Shown here in pieces: positions 50,301 to 59,444 of a stretch of 64,000 nucleotides of DNA. The notes below the pieces were generated by a model. It was given only the letters and a program-made list of their open reading frames with translations, made no database searches and was not told the origin of the DNA. Each line of letters opens with the position of its first letter. Positions within the stretch are counted from its first letter, which is position 1. Location of the stretch: assembly GCA_049487715.1 (NCBI GenBank), contig CP150547.1, positions 1,240,001 through 1,304,000 on the forward strand, in the 5' to 3' direction. The translations under genes and the position numbers were made by a program. The stretch comes from Pycnococcus provasolii. Lineage: Eukaryota; Chlorophyta; Pseudoscourfieldiophyceae; Pseudoscourfieldiales.

Positions 50301-52298
50301 CACAATGTCAGAAACAGCGACGAATACATGCTGCGGTGCGGCAAGCCGTGGGTGCGCCTGCGGTGCATGCTCCACCAGCCTTGGTTGCACCTCGGCCAAC
50401 TCTATCGATTCAGCGACCGGCCTTACTGTCCATGCCTTTGGCAATGGTTCGGCAACCACAGACGGGTGCAACACGCGCACGTCGGCAGGTGCTGGCAAGA
50501 AGCTTGCACGGAGATGCTCCGGACGAAGGCGACGGTAGCCAAGACTTTCCACACCCATGGCGACAGTTGCAATTGCATGAAGCGAGCTGGTTGACGATAT
50601 GGGGACGTGAAAAATGCGGCGAGCGGCAAGTGGTGCACAGTAGTCGTCCGGCGGGTCACCGAGCAGAAGAAGCCGGTCAAGTCGAAGCCCACCCTCAAGC
50701 AAAGACTTGGGAACGCCTTCGTCCATCTGCGTCGTTGCACCAGCGACGCCGAGCGCCAGGTTCACCCCGGCGCACGTGAGGCAGAACTCCGCAATGTCGC
50801 CAGGCGTCTCCGCCGCGAGATCCAATACCTTAACACCTTGCAACGCAACAACGCCAGTCTCGAGCGCATTCGGCTGCGGGCCGCTCTGTGAGCCAACGCG
50901 CGATGGGCCGAGTGGTGGGATGTCAAGTGTCAAAACGCACGCGGAACGAGCATTCATGCCAACGCCTTCTACGACGGAACGTTCAAGTCCTCGAATCTCG
51001 ATTGCCTGCACGACGAGGCGTGCGACAAATCGAAGGCACGCACCATCATCGTCACATTGCCATGGCGATGTGTCCACGACGTCCTCGGTTGGAGGAACAC
51101 ATGGCTGCATGGCTGTTGGCGCGGCAAGCAGTGCCGCGGCTGAGTCGCGTGCGGCAACCTCCTTCGATAAGCGGTAACACGCGTCGCACACCTCGTAGTC
51201 AGCTGATAGAAGGCCATTCAATGCCGCATCCTCGTCAGCGCGACGCTGAAAGGCTGGTCTTCCAAACCAGGGCAGGAATATGCCTCGTCGTGCGAGCGAA
51301 TGTTCCATCTCGCGCACCTGTCTCATTGTAAGGCGGTGTCGATTTGGAGTCACCGCATCGTCTGCACTACGTGCGTGTACCATTTGGCAGCTGGCACAAC
51401 GCTTCCAGCTCGGTGAGGGCGTGGACGACGATTGCTTCTTCTGCTGCCGTTTCATTCCACTTGTATCAGGCGCCTTCAAGTTCACCGCGCCAGCCGACTC
51501 GCCTCGTCTCCGCGCGCTCGGAGGGCGCCCCGGCGTGGGTGCTTCACCCTTAAATTTTGCACCTCTCACGTTGATCACCCAGAGCCGGTTGTCGTCTCCA
51601 CGCACGAGGTCAACATACAGCCGCGTGCATGGCTTTCCTCTCGCGACTTGCAGTGTCTCGGCAACTTCTAGCGCCACCGCGGCGGCTTCCATTTCGTTCG
51701 CACCACGAACGCGTTTCGGGTCGCACCTCGTGGGCGAGGCTGTGAATCGTAGCACCGCTGCCGCTCTTGCGCTGTATGTCCATGCGGATGCAAACCTGTG
51801 CACAGTTTCAATCTTACTGTTTTTGACGTGCACGCGCATGAAAGCAGCGCGGTCCCCCTTAGACTTGCAGTACCTCTGTATGACGTAATTTCCCTTTGGC
51901 GGGTCTCTGAGCAGCTCGACAAGTCCGTTTGTGCTGAGCGGCGTGACGTCCGCCGCTCCTTCGACGACTGCGATGTCGACGTCGCCTTGGTTCGTCTTAA
52001 CTGGCAGTGGGTTGAGCGCGGGTCTTTTTAGGACAACGCACACGTCGTCCGGAAATTCTATGGAGCCGAGTGTGCGCACGACTTGAGCTGCGGATATCTC
52101 GTTTTGCGCCTTGACCTTGATTCGTCCGGAGGCGGCGGTGTACATCCACAGGCACTCGTTCGCTTCGAGGACCATGACTGTGTCCGGTACGAACACGGCG
52201 GGCACGTCGACGTCGTCGTCGTCGTCGTCAGGCTGGCCATGCGCACCGCCGCCACTCGAAGCCGTGGCCGTGAGCGCTGCACGTGCGAGCAGGTCCAT
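47400..52298 (-). CDS. Very large nephrocystin-4-like protein with C-terminal tandem repeats
   Basis: 1632 residues. No known domain is obvious at the N-terminus, apart from paired CxxC motifs (CASCQMVHARSADD, CDACYRLSKEV) that may bind zinc. Residues about 1060-1320 follow the order of the nephrocystin-4 Ig-like region: YFSLRVGCTQVCLVPITNPF, ASMRVSPAIIQRVLRVNVSV, SNVKCAANAVIAVT, RTLVHFYADPEKRFHAFTWI. NPHP4 is a ciliary transition-zone scaffold, which fits the nearby polycystin gene, but similarity is weak and my assignment is tentative. The last 260 residues are tandem 39-residue repeats (ELAALDAKASAGMLLTDEEL then ERMRDLRGAVNA) and acidic runs. TGTAA lies about 20 bp beyond the stop. The promoter has a telomere-like tract. 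Confidence 0.6.
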   Translation of the reverse strand: MDLLARAALTATASSGGGAHGQPDDDDDDVDVPAVFVPDTVMVLEANECLWMYTAASGRIKVKAQNEISAAQVVRTLGSIEFPDDVCVVLKRPALNPLPVKTNQGDVDIAVVEGAADVTPLSTNGLVELLRDPPKGNYVIQRYCKSKGDRAAFMRVHVKNSKIETVHRFASAWTYSARAAAVLRFTASPTRCDPKRVRGANEMEAAAVALEVAETLQVARGKPCTRLYVDLVRGDDNRLWVINVRGAKFKGEAPTPGRPPSARRRGESAGAVNLKAPDTSGMKRQQKKQSSSTPSPSWKRCASCQMVHARSADDAVTPNRHRLTMRQVREMEHSLARRGIFLPWFGRPAFQRRADEDAALNGLLSADYEVCDACYRLSKEVAARDSAAALLAAPTAMQPCVPPTEDVVDTSPWQCDDDGACLRFVARLVVQAIEIRGLERSVVEGVGMNARSACVLTLDIPPLGPSRVGSQSGPQPNALETGVVALQGVKVLDLAAETPGDIAEFCLTCAGVNLALGVAGATTQMDEGVPKSLLEGGLRLDRLLLLGDPPDDYCAPLAARRIFHVPISSTSSLHAIATVAMGVESLGYRRLRPEHLRASFLPAPADVRVLHPSVVAEPLPKAWTVRPVAESIELAEVQPRLVEHAPQAHPRLAAPQHVFVAVSDIVWPADDIETLSPERRALIRSGELRVSMAIVQAIPSVQPVDYDSSHDDRVTISGAGASTPTDPWEAVAPLVIETGTANGTTPSSGDAMLHVFVHSAGVHPDSRELIASGCCATSFDLDDEPRRQRILLTTPEGAQGTALVYIEFAPWGAPHARHVRRRMHFDGSGSLQEQAQLIDAEHEEARVACDLAFAASRDYVKAIDPQLPILTSSVRAARECAFSQRSSALALHVAWIGGNSELHKLRELTFIVHVAGLTARTVAYSLRAADGVISPDLPVEAYFRVGGAHDRGSHLTVHFHSHDATEHARLCHALVDSPAILEVMSRGKPLGVVHVPVPLLSGHFHAASFVKCALDGDTGVLDVASVTSAVESDDIRGENASTYLGMWAVRYDTSSINEDTNGQPDSRADDDLAYFSLRVGCTQVCLVPITNPFDVPVALSLSLEVLNPLAGHISLSLTLGSAEPFALGPGASTLVPIEALALGEFPLSVTEGETGKAATTAVVTLVGMASDASDAEGGAVPTPRRIVLGTASMRVSPAIIQRVLRVNVSVEEDEDDLGPPKMARAMAFAVSNVKCAANAVIAVTTSGKRGAIAYRRADGSELHAGDREREVNGTTGLMLYTWSAGARILISQPDPDGSVGIRLKLLERGETRTLVHFYADPEKRFHAFTWIVVVAAAVGDDVVDENEQYSEVDFEHEGGPVQGALQETDAEPQSAEEELAALDAKASAGMLLMDEELERMRDLRGAVNAEPPSAEEELAALDAKASAGMLLTDEELERMRDLRGAVNAELPSAEEELAALDAKAKAGMLLTDEELERMRDLRGAVNAEPPSGEEELAALEAKASAGMLLTDDELERMRDLRSAGDDEYGEESFDDEDDENAADAEPPSALKELAALEARVKAGMLLTDEELDHMRTLQAAELAALEAKANTGEPLTDEELMRMRDLRSAHADADSEDFDDDEDDGGAGDFAF
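47712..48179 (-). repeat. 117-bp coding tandem repeat array in the NPHP4-like gene
   Basis: Four in-frame 117-bp units (39 residues). The three at 47829-48179 are nearly identical at DNA level, and the fourth is more diverged; additional degenerate units continue to about 47470. The exact 117-bp spacing of the GATGG...GGCTCGGCGTTC landmarks (47827, 47944, 48061, 48178) shows recent duplication or homogenisation. Confidence 0.9.
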
Positions 52299-52401
52299 GG
52301 CTGCGTGCTGTTTGTGAGCGAGTAAGAATACTGTTGGTTAAAAAGGGGGGAGGGAAAAGTCAACCGGTCAAAGGCAAAGGGCAGGAAATCAACCTAAGGT
52401 A

Positions 52402-52442
52402 GCCCTAACGCTAACCCTAACCCTAACCCTAACCCTAACGCT
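52402..52442 (-). promoter_or_regulatory. Telomere-like tract upstream of the NPHP4-like gene
   Basis: GCCCTAACGCTAACCCTAAC continues as CCTAACCCTAACCCTAACGC. Starts 104 bp upstream of the start codon at 52298. The rest of 52299-52673 contains the 3'-flank element of the next gene and nothing else recognised. Confidence 0.65.
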
Positions 52443-52591
52443 ATACAGCGACAGCTGGATGATCTCACACGAACCGTTGCGCAGATGCAAAGCAAATAAA
52501 GTGATTAGCTCACAACTGTACACGATACGCCTAAATGAATGTAGCATCTTTTTTCCCCTTGTTTCTTTTGCCAAACTACACGTCTACAATC

Positions 52592-52671
52592 TAGTGAGTG
52601 TTGTTAGTGGTGTGATTGGACGACCGTTGAACAAAGTAAAGTACACTCCATTACTTCATGAGCGATCTTAG
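52592..52671 (-). repeat. 3'-flank element, copy downstream of the eEF3-like gene
   Basis: Contains TAGTGAGTG, GGTGTGATTGGACGACCGTT, GAACAAAGTAAAGTACACTC and CATTACTTCATGAGCGATCT, almost identical to the stop-proximal half of the copies at 18431-18586 and 59368-59432. It is separated from the eEF3-like stop codon by only 2 bp. Confidence 0.75.
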
Positions 52672-52673
52672 TT

Positions 52674-54905
52674 TTATTTCAACGCCTCCCACGGCACGAC
52701 TGTCACAGTGCCGTCGCCAGGCACCTTCCACTCTTCGTCGCAGACGCGGTCAAGAAAGAGTTTGTCGTGAGAGACGCAAAGGCACGCGCCCTTAAATGTT
52801 CGGAGGCTGGTAGCGAGTGCCCACGCCGAGTCGGCGTCGAGGAAGTTGGTCGGCTCATCGAGAATCACAACGTGAGGTTTGGGCCAGAAGCACGCGGCGA
52901 GGACAACGCGGCACTTCTGGCCGTCGCTTAATCCCGCGAGCTCTGTGTTTGCAAGTCGACGGCTAATACCAAATAGCTTGAAGTGTTGCAGAACCTCCAG
53001 CGTGGTTGCTGGACGCACCGCCATACCGCTCTCTGCGGCGCGCTGCATCTCGTCAAACCTAAGAACGAGCTTCATCGCGTACGAGTTTGTGTGCGCTCTC
53101 AAATACGCAAGTGGCTCCCAGACAGTCTCCTCGCGACCATTCTTCTTGAGCTCGTACTCAACCTGCCCGGCTCGTTTCCTGCGCCCAACAATTGCGTTGA
53201 TCGAAGCCTTGCCACTCACACGCTCAGCCTCCTCATCGGGTGTCAGCGCGATATCCGGGCGCGCAAGGAATTCGGCATCTACACCGCTCGGATCAGCAGC
53301 ATTGCTCCCGCCATATCGCCTCTTTAGGTACTGCATTGGCGATAATGTGAGGTGCTCTTCGATGTGTTTGCGCGTATGCTGCGCAACGTACGCCACCTGC
53401 GCGGAGGGATGCCGGAAGCTATCGCCCGATGATGCAGTAAGCTCGCCAACGAGCAGGCGCACGAGCGTCGTTTTCCCCGCACCGTTTGGGCCAGTCACAG
53501 CCACACGTGACGATGGCGTCAGCTTCACGCTTGCAGGCTCCACGATAATCGGACGCGACGATTCGTCGTAGCCAAAGGTGGCATGATCGAGGCTGAGAAC
53601 CTTGCGCGACCGCCCCTTTACGCCCTCGAGTGGCCCAGGAGCCGGAAATCGGAACGCAAGAGGGCCTTCGCCATCCGCGCCTTCGTCGTCATCGGCGCCG
53701 TCCAAGAGAACGTCTTCCGCAGATGCGCCACCAGCCATGGCGGCAGAAGCGGGGCCGCTGCTTGAGCTCATCGACGTCCAATTGCGCCCGCCCGGCGCGT
53801 CCGCAAGACGCTGTGCCATAGCGACGCGCTCCTGCGCAGCTCTGCGAAGCTCGTCGTCGGCATTCACCACAAGTGCATCGCCCTTACCGCGCACATTCCC
53901 TCCGTCCTCGGGTGCCTTGGCAAGCTCTGGGTGTGCCTGAGCGAACGCCTCAAAGTCGGGAAAGTGCGTGAGTAATTTATCGTGGAAGTGAATCACGTCC
54001 GTGCAAACGCTGCGCACAAAGTTCTTGTCGTGCGACACGACCACCACGCATCGCTCGCTTAGCTCGCCGCTCTTCAGGAAGTCAATCAGCCATTGCACTG
54101 CCGACACGTCGAGGTGGTTGCTCGGCTCGTCAAAGATCAATACGTCCGCGGGATGAAGAAGGCTCGTCGCAAGCGCGAGTCGCATTCTCCATCCCCCACT
54201 CAGCGCGCTAACCGCCTTCTCCGCGCTGACAGCCGTAGCATCCGAATCGCCGTCGTCGATGTCAAAGCCAGTGCGCTTCAGCGCCGCGTCCGCCGCGTCG
54301 TCGAGGGTGTCGCCTATTCTCTGCGCAGCGCCCGGCGCATCTTTCGCATTGGCTGCTGACATGCGTGCGTACTCGCGTGCCGACGCGCCTTCCGGCGCGT
54401 CAAGCAAGTTTGCACCTGGAACGAGGAAGGTTCCGACGTCTCCGGGCCAGCCACTGATCTCCCTGCTTGCGATGCGCCGACAGAGCGTCGTCTTACCTAC
54501 CCCGTTTCGCCCTAAGATGAAGTATCGCCTGCCACGCTTCAGCTCCAGGTCTGCGCGCTCTAGCAGCACGTTCCCACCCAGCGCGAGAATAATTCCGCGG
54601 CAAGCGACGAGCGGTGCATCTTTACTCGGTGCTGCTGAAGCGTCTGTGCCACCGTCTCCTGCACCACCACCGCCGCCACCACCACGTTGGTTCGCCACGA
54701 GCGCCGCCGCCAGCTCGTGCGCGGCAGTATCGGGCAGGCCAGCCTCCTCGACGTGCGGCGCGAGTACGTCAACGAGTTCCTCCACGGCTTCGTCGTTGGA
54801 GTCGGCTTCGTCGAGCACTGACTGTATGCTCGACACGAGGAAGTCAGCGGTGTCGTCGTCGACGTCCGGCAGACGGGAGCGCAAGATCAATACGGCGCTC
54901 GCCAT
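52674..54905 (-). CDS. eEF3-like twin-ABC ATPase lacking the HEAT domain
   Basis: 743 residues. A short helical N-terminus (about 1-95) replaces the roughly 320-residue HEAT domain of fungal eEF3. ABC1 has Walker A GRNGVGKTT near residue 135, signature LSGGWRMRLALA, Walker B VLIFDEPSNHLD and the eEF3-type VCTDVIHFHDKLL block. ABC2 starts with the eEF3 linker FPAPGPLEGVKGR, has Walker A GPNGAGKTT near 470, then a chromodomain-like insertion (VGRRKRAGQVEYELKKNGRE, about 570-600), and signature LSDGQKCRVVLA with Walker B VVILDEPTNFLD. The order and motifs point to the eEF3/New1 lineage rather than to GCN20/ABCF1. eEF3 promotes late translocation and E-site tRNA release; whether a HEAT-less form does so is unknown. 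A 3'-flank element abuts the stop. Confidence 0.88.
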   Translation of the reverse strand: MASAVLILRSRLPDVDDDTADFLVSSIQSVLDEADSNDEAVEELVDVLAPHVEEAGLPDTAAHELAAALVANQRGGGGGGGAGDGGTDASAAPSKDAPLVACRGIILALGGNVLLERADLELKRGRRYFILGRNGVGKTTLCRRIASREISGWPGDVGTFLVPGANLLDAPEGASAREYARMSAANAKDAPGAAQRIGDTLDDAADAALKRTGFDIDDGDSDATAVSAEKAVSALSGGWRMRLALATSLLHPADVLIFDEPSNHLDVSAVQWLIDFLKSGELSERCVVVVSHDKNFVRSVCTDVIHFHDKLLTHFPDFEAFAQAHPELAKAPEDGGNVRGKGDALVVNADDELRRAAQERVAMAQRLADAPGGRNWTSMSSSSGPASAAMAGGASAEDVLLDGADDDEGADGEGPLAFRFPAPGPLEGVKGRSRKVLSLDHATFGYDESSRPIIVEPASVKLTPSSRVAVTGPNGAGKTTLVRLLVGELTASSGDSFRHPSAQVAYVAQHTRKHIEEHLTLSPMQYLKRRYGGSNAADPSGVDAEFLARPDIALTPDEEAERVSGKASINAIVGRRKRAGQVEYELKKNGREETVWEPLAYLRAHTNSYAMKLVLRFDEMQRAAESGMAVRPATTLEVLQHFKLFGISRRLANTELAGLSDGQKCRVVLAACFWPKPHVVILDEPTNFLDADSAWALATSLRTFKGACLCVSHDKLFLDRVCDEEWKVPGDGTVTVVPWEALK

Positions 54906-55167
54906 GACAGACTAGACTACGGGGAGGAAGGGCGCAGGAGGATAGGCTGGGGCAGAATACATGGGAAACAAACCCCGAACTGAGCATCTCCCGAGGGGCT
55001 CGCCTTGCCCCCCCCCTTGCCCTTGGGCCTTCTCCTATGAGCGACGCCGACCGCCGACCACAGACCGCTTCGACCGCTTCGAGCACCGCTTGAAGTGCTA
55101 AGGACACGGGCTGTTACAAACCAGACTGCCTATAGAGGTATGGCACGGCCAGCACACTGCACGACCT

Positions 55168-57201
55168 TTAGTCGAGGAAGCTTCCCAAGTGCCCAAAGTT
55201 CTTGAGCAGAGACAGCAGAATGAATACGCCATAGAGACAGAACATCGTGGCACCCAGCGTACGCGTCAACTTCCAGCCGCTCGCCGCAATGGTACCCACC
55301 GTCGCGACGAGCATGAAGAGCAGCAAAATCAAGCTAAACTTGAGCGTCGTCGCCGTGACGGGGTATGCCTTGTTATTGATCAAGCACCAGAAGAACCACG
55401 GAAGCGGGAGACCGAACGTGACGTCGAAGATGTTGCTGCCAATGGAACTGCTCACTGCCATATCACCCTGACCTTGTTGGGCGACAATAACGCTACTGAG
55501 CAGGTCAGGGATGGATGTGCCCGCCGCCAGAATCGTGATGCCCATCACCTCCTCCGAAACGCCCATCGTATTTCCGATGATGGACGCCATCCAAACCATG
55601 GGGTAGCTGATTATGCCAATCCAGCTTATTGCTCCGACGAAAGCCAACGGGAACCACGAGCTGCGTTCCTCGCGACGCACGTCTGGCACGGTGAGCCAGA
55701 TGGAGAACACGATCGGCGCCGTCAGCACGTAATTGATCTGCGCCATCAGGTCGTCCCGCGGCCAAGATAAGTCGAGCGACCCGCCCTCCTCCTCCTCCTC
55801 CTCCTCTCCCTCCTCCTCCTCTCCCTCCTCTTGCACCTCCAGCTCGTCCTCAGCCACCTTCTCCATGGCCCCCTCCTCGCCCTCCTTCTTCGCGTTCTTC
55901 TCCTGCGATTCGTCCGACGATCGCGTCGATGGCGGCTTGCCGCCTTCCGTCATGCTCTTCTGGATGATCACACTCATGCGCGCTTCGCGTCGCATCAGCA
56001 CGTCCATCAAAACCGCTCGCTGGAAGCGAAGGTCCTTGGTCGAGAGGCTGTTTCGGCGCTCGGCTTTTGGAGTGCGCGCCTCCTCAACTGACGCTTTGAG
56101 CTGCTGCTGTGCAATCGCAACGGCGAAGCTTCCCGCTCCTGAGTTGTCGTAATTCATGTCTGCGAGAGGCGTTGGAGGCGAGCGCGGCGTTTCTGATATA
56201 CTTGTGCCAGATCCGCCTTCGCTTGGATGCACCTTGCCGGGCCGAGCAGCGTGACCGCCCGTAATCGAGTGCCCGCCGCTCATCGGGTCCCGCGCCGCCT
56301 TGTGACCCATCTTTGTGGACACGTGCGCGGAGAAAGTCAGGCTCCGCGCAAGGTGCGTCACCGTGCGCTTGAAGTGCTTCTCCACCTTTTCGTTGAGGAA
56401 CATGAATCCCACGTACGCTACGTACATGGTGAGCATGATAGCAGCCTCCCAAACGGCAATCTTGTTGTCGTTGTCAAAGAACCACGCGAGGAGGGATAGG
56501 TCAATAGCGTAGAAGGTGCAGTCTCGGAAGAGCGGCCACCACGTGAGAACAAGCAGGTCCTTAGAGAATAGAGCGCACATGCCGATGACGAACAGCACGT
56601 TGAACACGGCGGAGCCAATGATGGTTCCAAAGCCGACGTCACTCTTGCTGACGAACACGCCCAGGAAGCTCGTCACGAGCTCTGGCGCGGAGCCACCGGC
56701 CGCCATGAAGGTTGCGCCTGCGACATCCTCGGGAATTTCGAAGTGCTCGACGATGCGTTCGAGAGCAGGGACGAAGAACTCGTCACAGACGAAGGCAAGC
56801 GCGACGAAGGTGTACACGAGCAACACCGCGTGCAGGAATACCCACCCGTTCCGCTTTTGCTCATCGTCAAGAATTTCCTTGGGATAGTACGAATCTTCCG
56901 TACTATTTAGCAGTTTACGCGCAGCTCCGGCCAAAGAGCCGCCGTCCGGTGTCGCTGTTAAGAAAATGTGCGCGAGCTGCACAACCACGCCAATGGAGAG
57001 TGCAATCCACAGGAAGTTGTCCCGTATCCAACGCCGCCTTTGCATGCGCATCTGTGTCCACTTCCTCATGTACCGCCCTGGAACCCTGGCCGTCTTCTTT
57101 GCCACTTTGGGCGATATGGCCACGGCCGTGCAGTCGTTCCCAGCGGCCTCGTTCCCTCCACCACCCAAAAGCCCATTAAGCAAAGCCTTGGAGACGCTCA
57201 T
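55168..57201 (-). CDS. K+-dependent Na+/Ca2+ exchanger (NCKX, SLC24 family)
   Basis: 677 residues. Two clusters of membrane helices flank a long acidic cytosolic loop. The first alpha repeat holds AAGGSAPELVTSFLGVF near residue 165 (Glu and Ser of the cation site). The second holds AAGTSIPDLLSSVIVAQQGQ then GDMAVSSSIGSNIFDVTFGL near 553, with the Asp typical of NCKX. The loop contains Ser/Arg-rich segments and a poly-Glu run (about 455-475). The exchanger extrudes Ca2+ using Na+ and K+ gradients at the plasma or an internal membrane. The N-terminus has one hydrophobic segment (FLWIALSIGVVVQLAHIFL) that could be a signal anchor. The start is the first ATG. Confidence 0.95.
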   Translation of the reverse strand: MSVSKALLNGLLGGGGNEAAGNDCTAVAISPKVAKKTARVPGRYMRKWTQMRMQRRRWIRDNFLWIALSIGVVVQLAHIFLTATPDGGSLAGAARKLLNSTEDSYYPKEILDDEQKRNGWVFLHAVLLVYTFVALAFVCDEFFVPALERIVEHFEIPEDVAGATFMAAGGSAPELVTSFLGVFVSKSDVGFGTIIGSAVFNVLFVIGMCALFSKDLLVLTWWPLFRDCTFYAIDLSLLAWFFDNDNKIAVWEAAIMLTMYVAYVGFMFLNEKVEKHFKRTVTHLARSLTFSAHVSTKMGHKAARDPMSGGHSITGGHAARPGKVHPSEGGSGTSISETPRSPPTPLADMNYDNSGAGSFAVAIAQQQLKASVEEARTPKAERRNSLSTKDLRFQRAVLMDVLMRREARMSVIIQKSMTEGGKPPSTRSSDESQEKNAKKEGEEGAMEKVAEDELEVQEEGEEEEGEEEEEEEGGSLDLSWPRDDLMAQINYVLTAPIVFSIWLTVPDVRREERSSWFPLAFVGAISWIGIISYPMVWMASIIGNTMGVSEEVMGITILAAGTSIPDLLSSVIVAQQGQGDMAVSSSIGSNIFDVTFGLPLPWFFWCLINNKAYPVTATTLKFSLILLLFMLVATVGTIAASGWKLTRTLGATMFCLYGVFILLSLLKNFGHLGSFLD

Positions 57202-58133
57202 AGTATTTGTGTGTTAGAAAAGGAGCCGAACGCTTGCGAGCGTACGCGAGAACGACGGTCGTTCGAGACGACGTGCGCCGCGAGAGTTGCGTCTGCTCGT
57301 AAGCTGCTTGTGCGTGCGCTGCAAGCTAGTTCCGGTTCGTGAGTGTGTCAGTTGCGTGGTAACTGCAATGTCGGCACTAACTGGGAGGAGAAGGAAGAAG
57401 GAGAGGGGAGTTGTTGTGGAGGAAGGGAAGGGGGAGCGTTTCTGCTGCCGAGGAGGAGGAGGAGGAGGAGACAAGGCAAGACAAGGGCAAGGGCAAGGGC
57501 AAGGGCGAGCGAGCATCAGGCCCGCATCATCAGGTTGGTTACATCAGGATGGTGCCGACTGCAGGGCCTTACATAGTACTTCTGTACTGTGGTGGGCCTT
57601 ACTGTGCATGCGTGCAGGGGGGAAGGGAAGGCAGCGCGTGGACGTCACTTTAGTCTAGGCCGGAGGAGGCCGGAGAAGGCCCGCACACGACTGGCGCACG
57701 ACGAAGCAACGAAGGGGCAGGAATCAGTGCACTGGTGAACGACTCGCAGGCTTTTTCGCCTCAACAGTCAGACAACGACAACGACTGCTCCACCGAAGCA
57801 CCGTTCGGCGAGCGCGAGATGATTCGACCAACTCTGCAGAAGTCCTCTCGCCACTCGTAGAGTCGCATGGCGACATACAGTACAGTACCGTAGTACGACA
57901 TGGCGAACGCAACGGCCTGTCGTTCGTTCCCCTTCCCCTCAATGGGCTTGCCATGGGCTCCGTAGCATCGGGTTAGGGTTTTTGGTTAGGGTTAGGGTTA
58001 AGACTTAGGGTTAGGGTTAGGGTTAGGTTCGGGTTCGGGTTCGCCATGTGGATGTTCCCCGCCCCTGCTCTCCTCCCTGAGCCCTTCGGTTTCCCGCCCC
58101 CCGCTTCAAACTTCGACGACGCATCCTCCCGCG
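57202..58133. other. Divergent intergenic region between NCKX and RFC5
   Basis: Holds a purine-rich GGAGGAGGA block and a GGGCAA hexamer tandem (57483-57508), followed by the telomere-like tract at 57970-58043 close to the RFC5 start. No coding frame is convincing. Confidence 0.5.
57970..58043 (+). promoter_or_regulatory. Telomere-like tract upstream of RFC5
   Basis: GGGTTAGGGTT, a TTTGG interruption, several TTAGGG units, a TTAAGACTTAGGG variation and finally GGTTCGGGTTCGGGTTCG. It ends about 90 bp upstream of the RFC5 start codon. It is the longest such tract in the window. Confidence 0.65.
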
Positions 58134-59290
58134 ATGGCGCACGCCCCCTCCTCCTCCTCCGCCGCCTCGAGCAACGTGCCTTGGGTCGAGAAGTACAGAC
58201 CAAAGAACCTGGACGAGGTCGCGGCGCACAAGGACATCGTCGACACCATCAAGCGACTCGCGCGGGAAAGCAAACTGCCGCACCTCCTGCTATACGGACC
58301 GCCAGGAACGGGAAAGGTAGGTTACGATGTCTTCTTCAAAACCTTCACGTAATACTGCTCGCTCACGCACACACGCACACACACAACGTTTGACTCTCCC
58401 TCTCTCTCTCATTATCGACCTGTCTTTTCATGATCACTCCTTGTCACATATAGACGTCTACGGTGCTCGCGCTCGCGCAGTCCATGTACGGAAAGCACGT
58501 CAAGGCGATGACACTCAGCCTGAACGCCAGTGACGACCGTGGAATCGACGTGGTGCGACGCCAGATTCAGGACTTTGCGTCCACGCGAAGGCTGGGTAGT
58601 GACGACGGACCGGCATTCAGCCTCATCATACTCGACGAGTGCGACGCTATGACGAGGGAGGCTCAAATGGCGCTGCGACGCGTCATCGAGAAATACGCCA
58701 AACGAACAAGGTTCGCGCTCATCTGCAACCAGGTGTCGCGCCTCATACCAGCCATACAGAGCCGATGCACGCGGTTTCGGTTCGCACCACTTCCCGTGGA
58801 CTGCGCGCTTGCACGCGTCAAGGAGGTGGCCGCGGCGGAGAACGTCGAGCTCACGGATGGGGGCGCATCGGCGCTCGTCAAGTTGTCGCAGGGGGACATG
58901 CGGCGAGTGCTTAACACGCTGCAGAGTGCTCACCTGGCACATGCGAAGGTGGACGAGGAGGCTGTGTATGCAACTACAGGCGCACCAAGGCCTGTGGATA
59001 CGGAGCGCGCTATGAAGAGCCTGCTGAATGCCTCGGTGTCGGAGGCGGTGAAGGACATTCGCCACCTGCAGGAGGCGCGTGGGATTAGCCTGCTCGATCT
59101 TGTGCGCGAGCTGCTGCCGTACACCATGCGCATTCAGGGTGTTCCTTCGGGCGCGCGCGCGCGGTGCCTCGCAAATTTGGCGGATACGGAGCATCGAATC
59201 TCGCTGGGCTGTGCGGAGAAAACCCAGATTGGTGGTGTGGTCGCAGCATTCGTCGAGCTTCGCGACGAACTTGTCGCTGTCGCGCAGTAA
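58134..59290 (+). CDS. RFC5: Replication factor C small subunit RFC5 (yeast Rfc3 type), two exons
   Basis: Exon 1 is 58134-58316 and exon 2 is 58454-59290; the 137-nt intron splits Walker A (GPPGTGK|TSTVLALA) in phase 0 with donor AAG|GTAGGT and acceptor CATATAG. The product has 339 residues. Motifs are VPWVEKYRPKNLDEVAAHKD, Walker A GPPGTGKTST, NASDDRGIDVVR, Walker B LIILDECDAMT, the SRC sensor RCTRFRF and a C-terminal AAA+ lid/collar domain. It is a subunit of the clamp loader that opens PCNA onto primed DNA. NASDDRGIDVVRRQIQDFAS identifies the RFC5 rather than RFC2/4 group. Walker B has DECD instead of the common DEAD. A telomere-like tract lies in the promoter. Confidence 0.97.
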
Positions 59291-59367
59291 AACCTTTTTG
59301 ATGAAAAAAATAAAAACTTTCTCCCCAAAAATGAATTCTTTTAGAGACTCTAAGGTAGAGTAGTAGT

Positions 59368-59432
59368 AAGTGTGAAGGGACGACCGTTGGACGAAGTAAA
59401 CCCAATTCCATTACCATTACTGAATGAGCGAT
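59368..59432 (-). repeat. 3'-flank element, copy downstream of the cyclin-box gene
   Basis: AGTGTGAAGGGACGACCGTT, GGACGAAGTAAACCCAATTC and TTACTGAATGAGCGAT. Sense with the minus-strand cyclin-box gene and 12 bp from its stop; antisense to the convergent RFC5 gene. Confidence 0.7.
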
Positions 59433-59444
59433 ATAATTAATTCT

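Noticed and set aside
57287-57658. Gly/Arg-rich plus-strand frames in the NCKX-RFC5 spacer
   Set aside because: Encoded by the GGAGGA and GGGCAA simple repeats.
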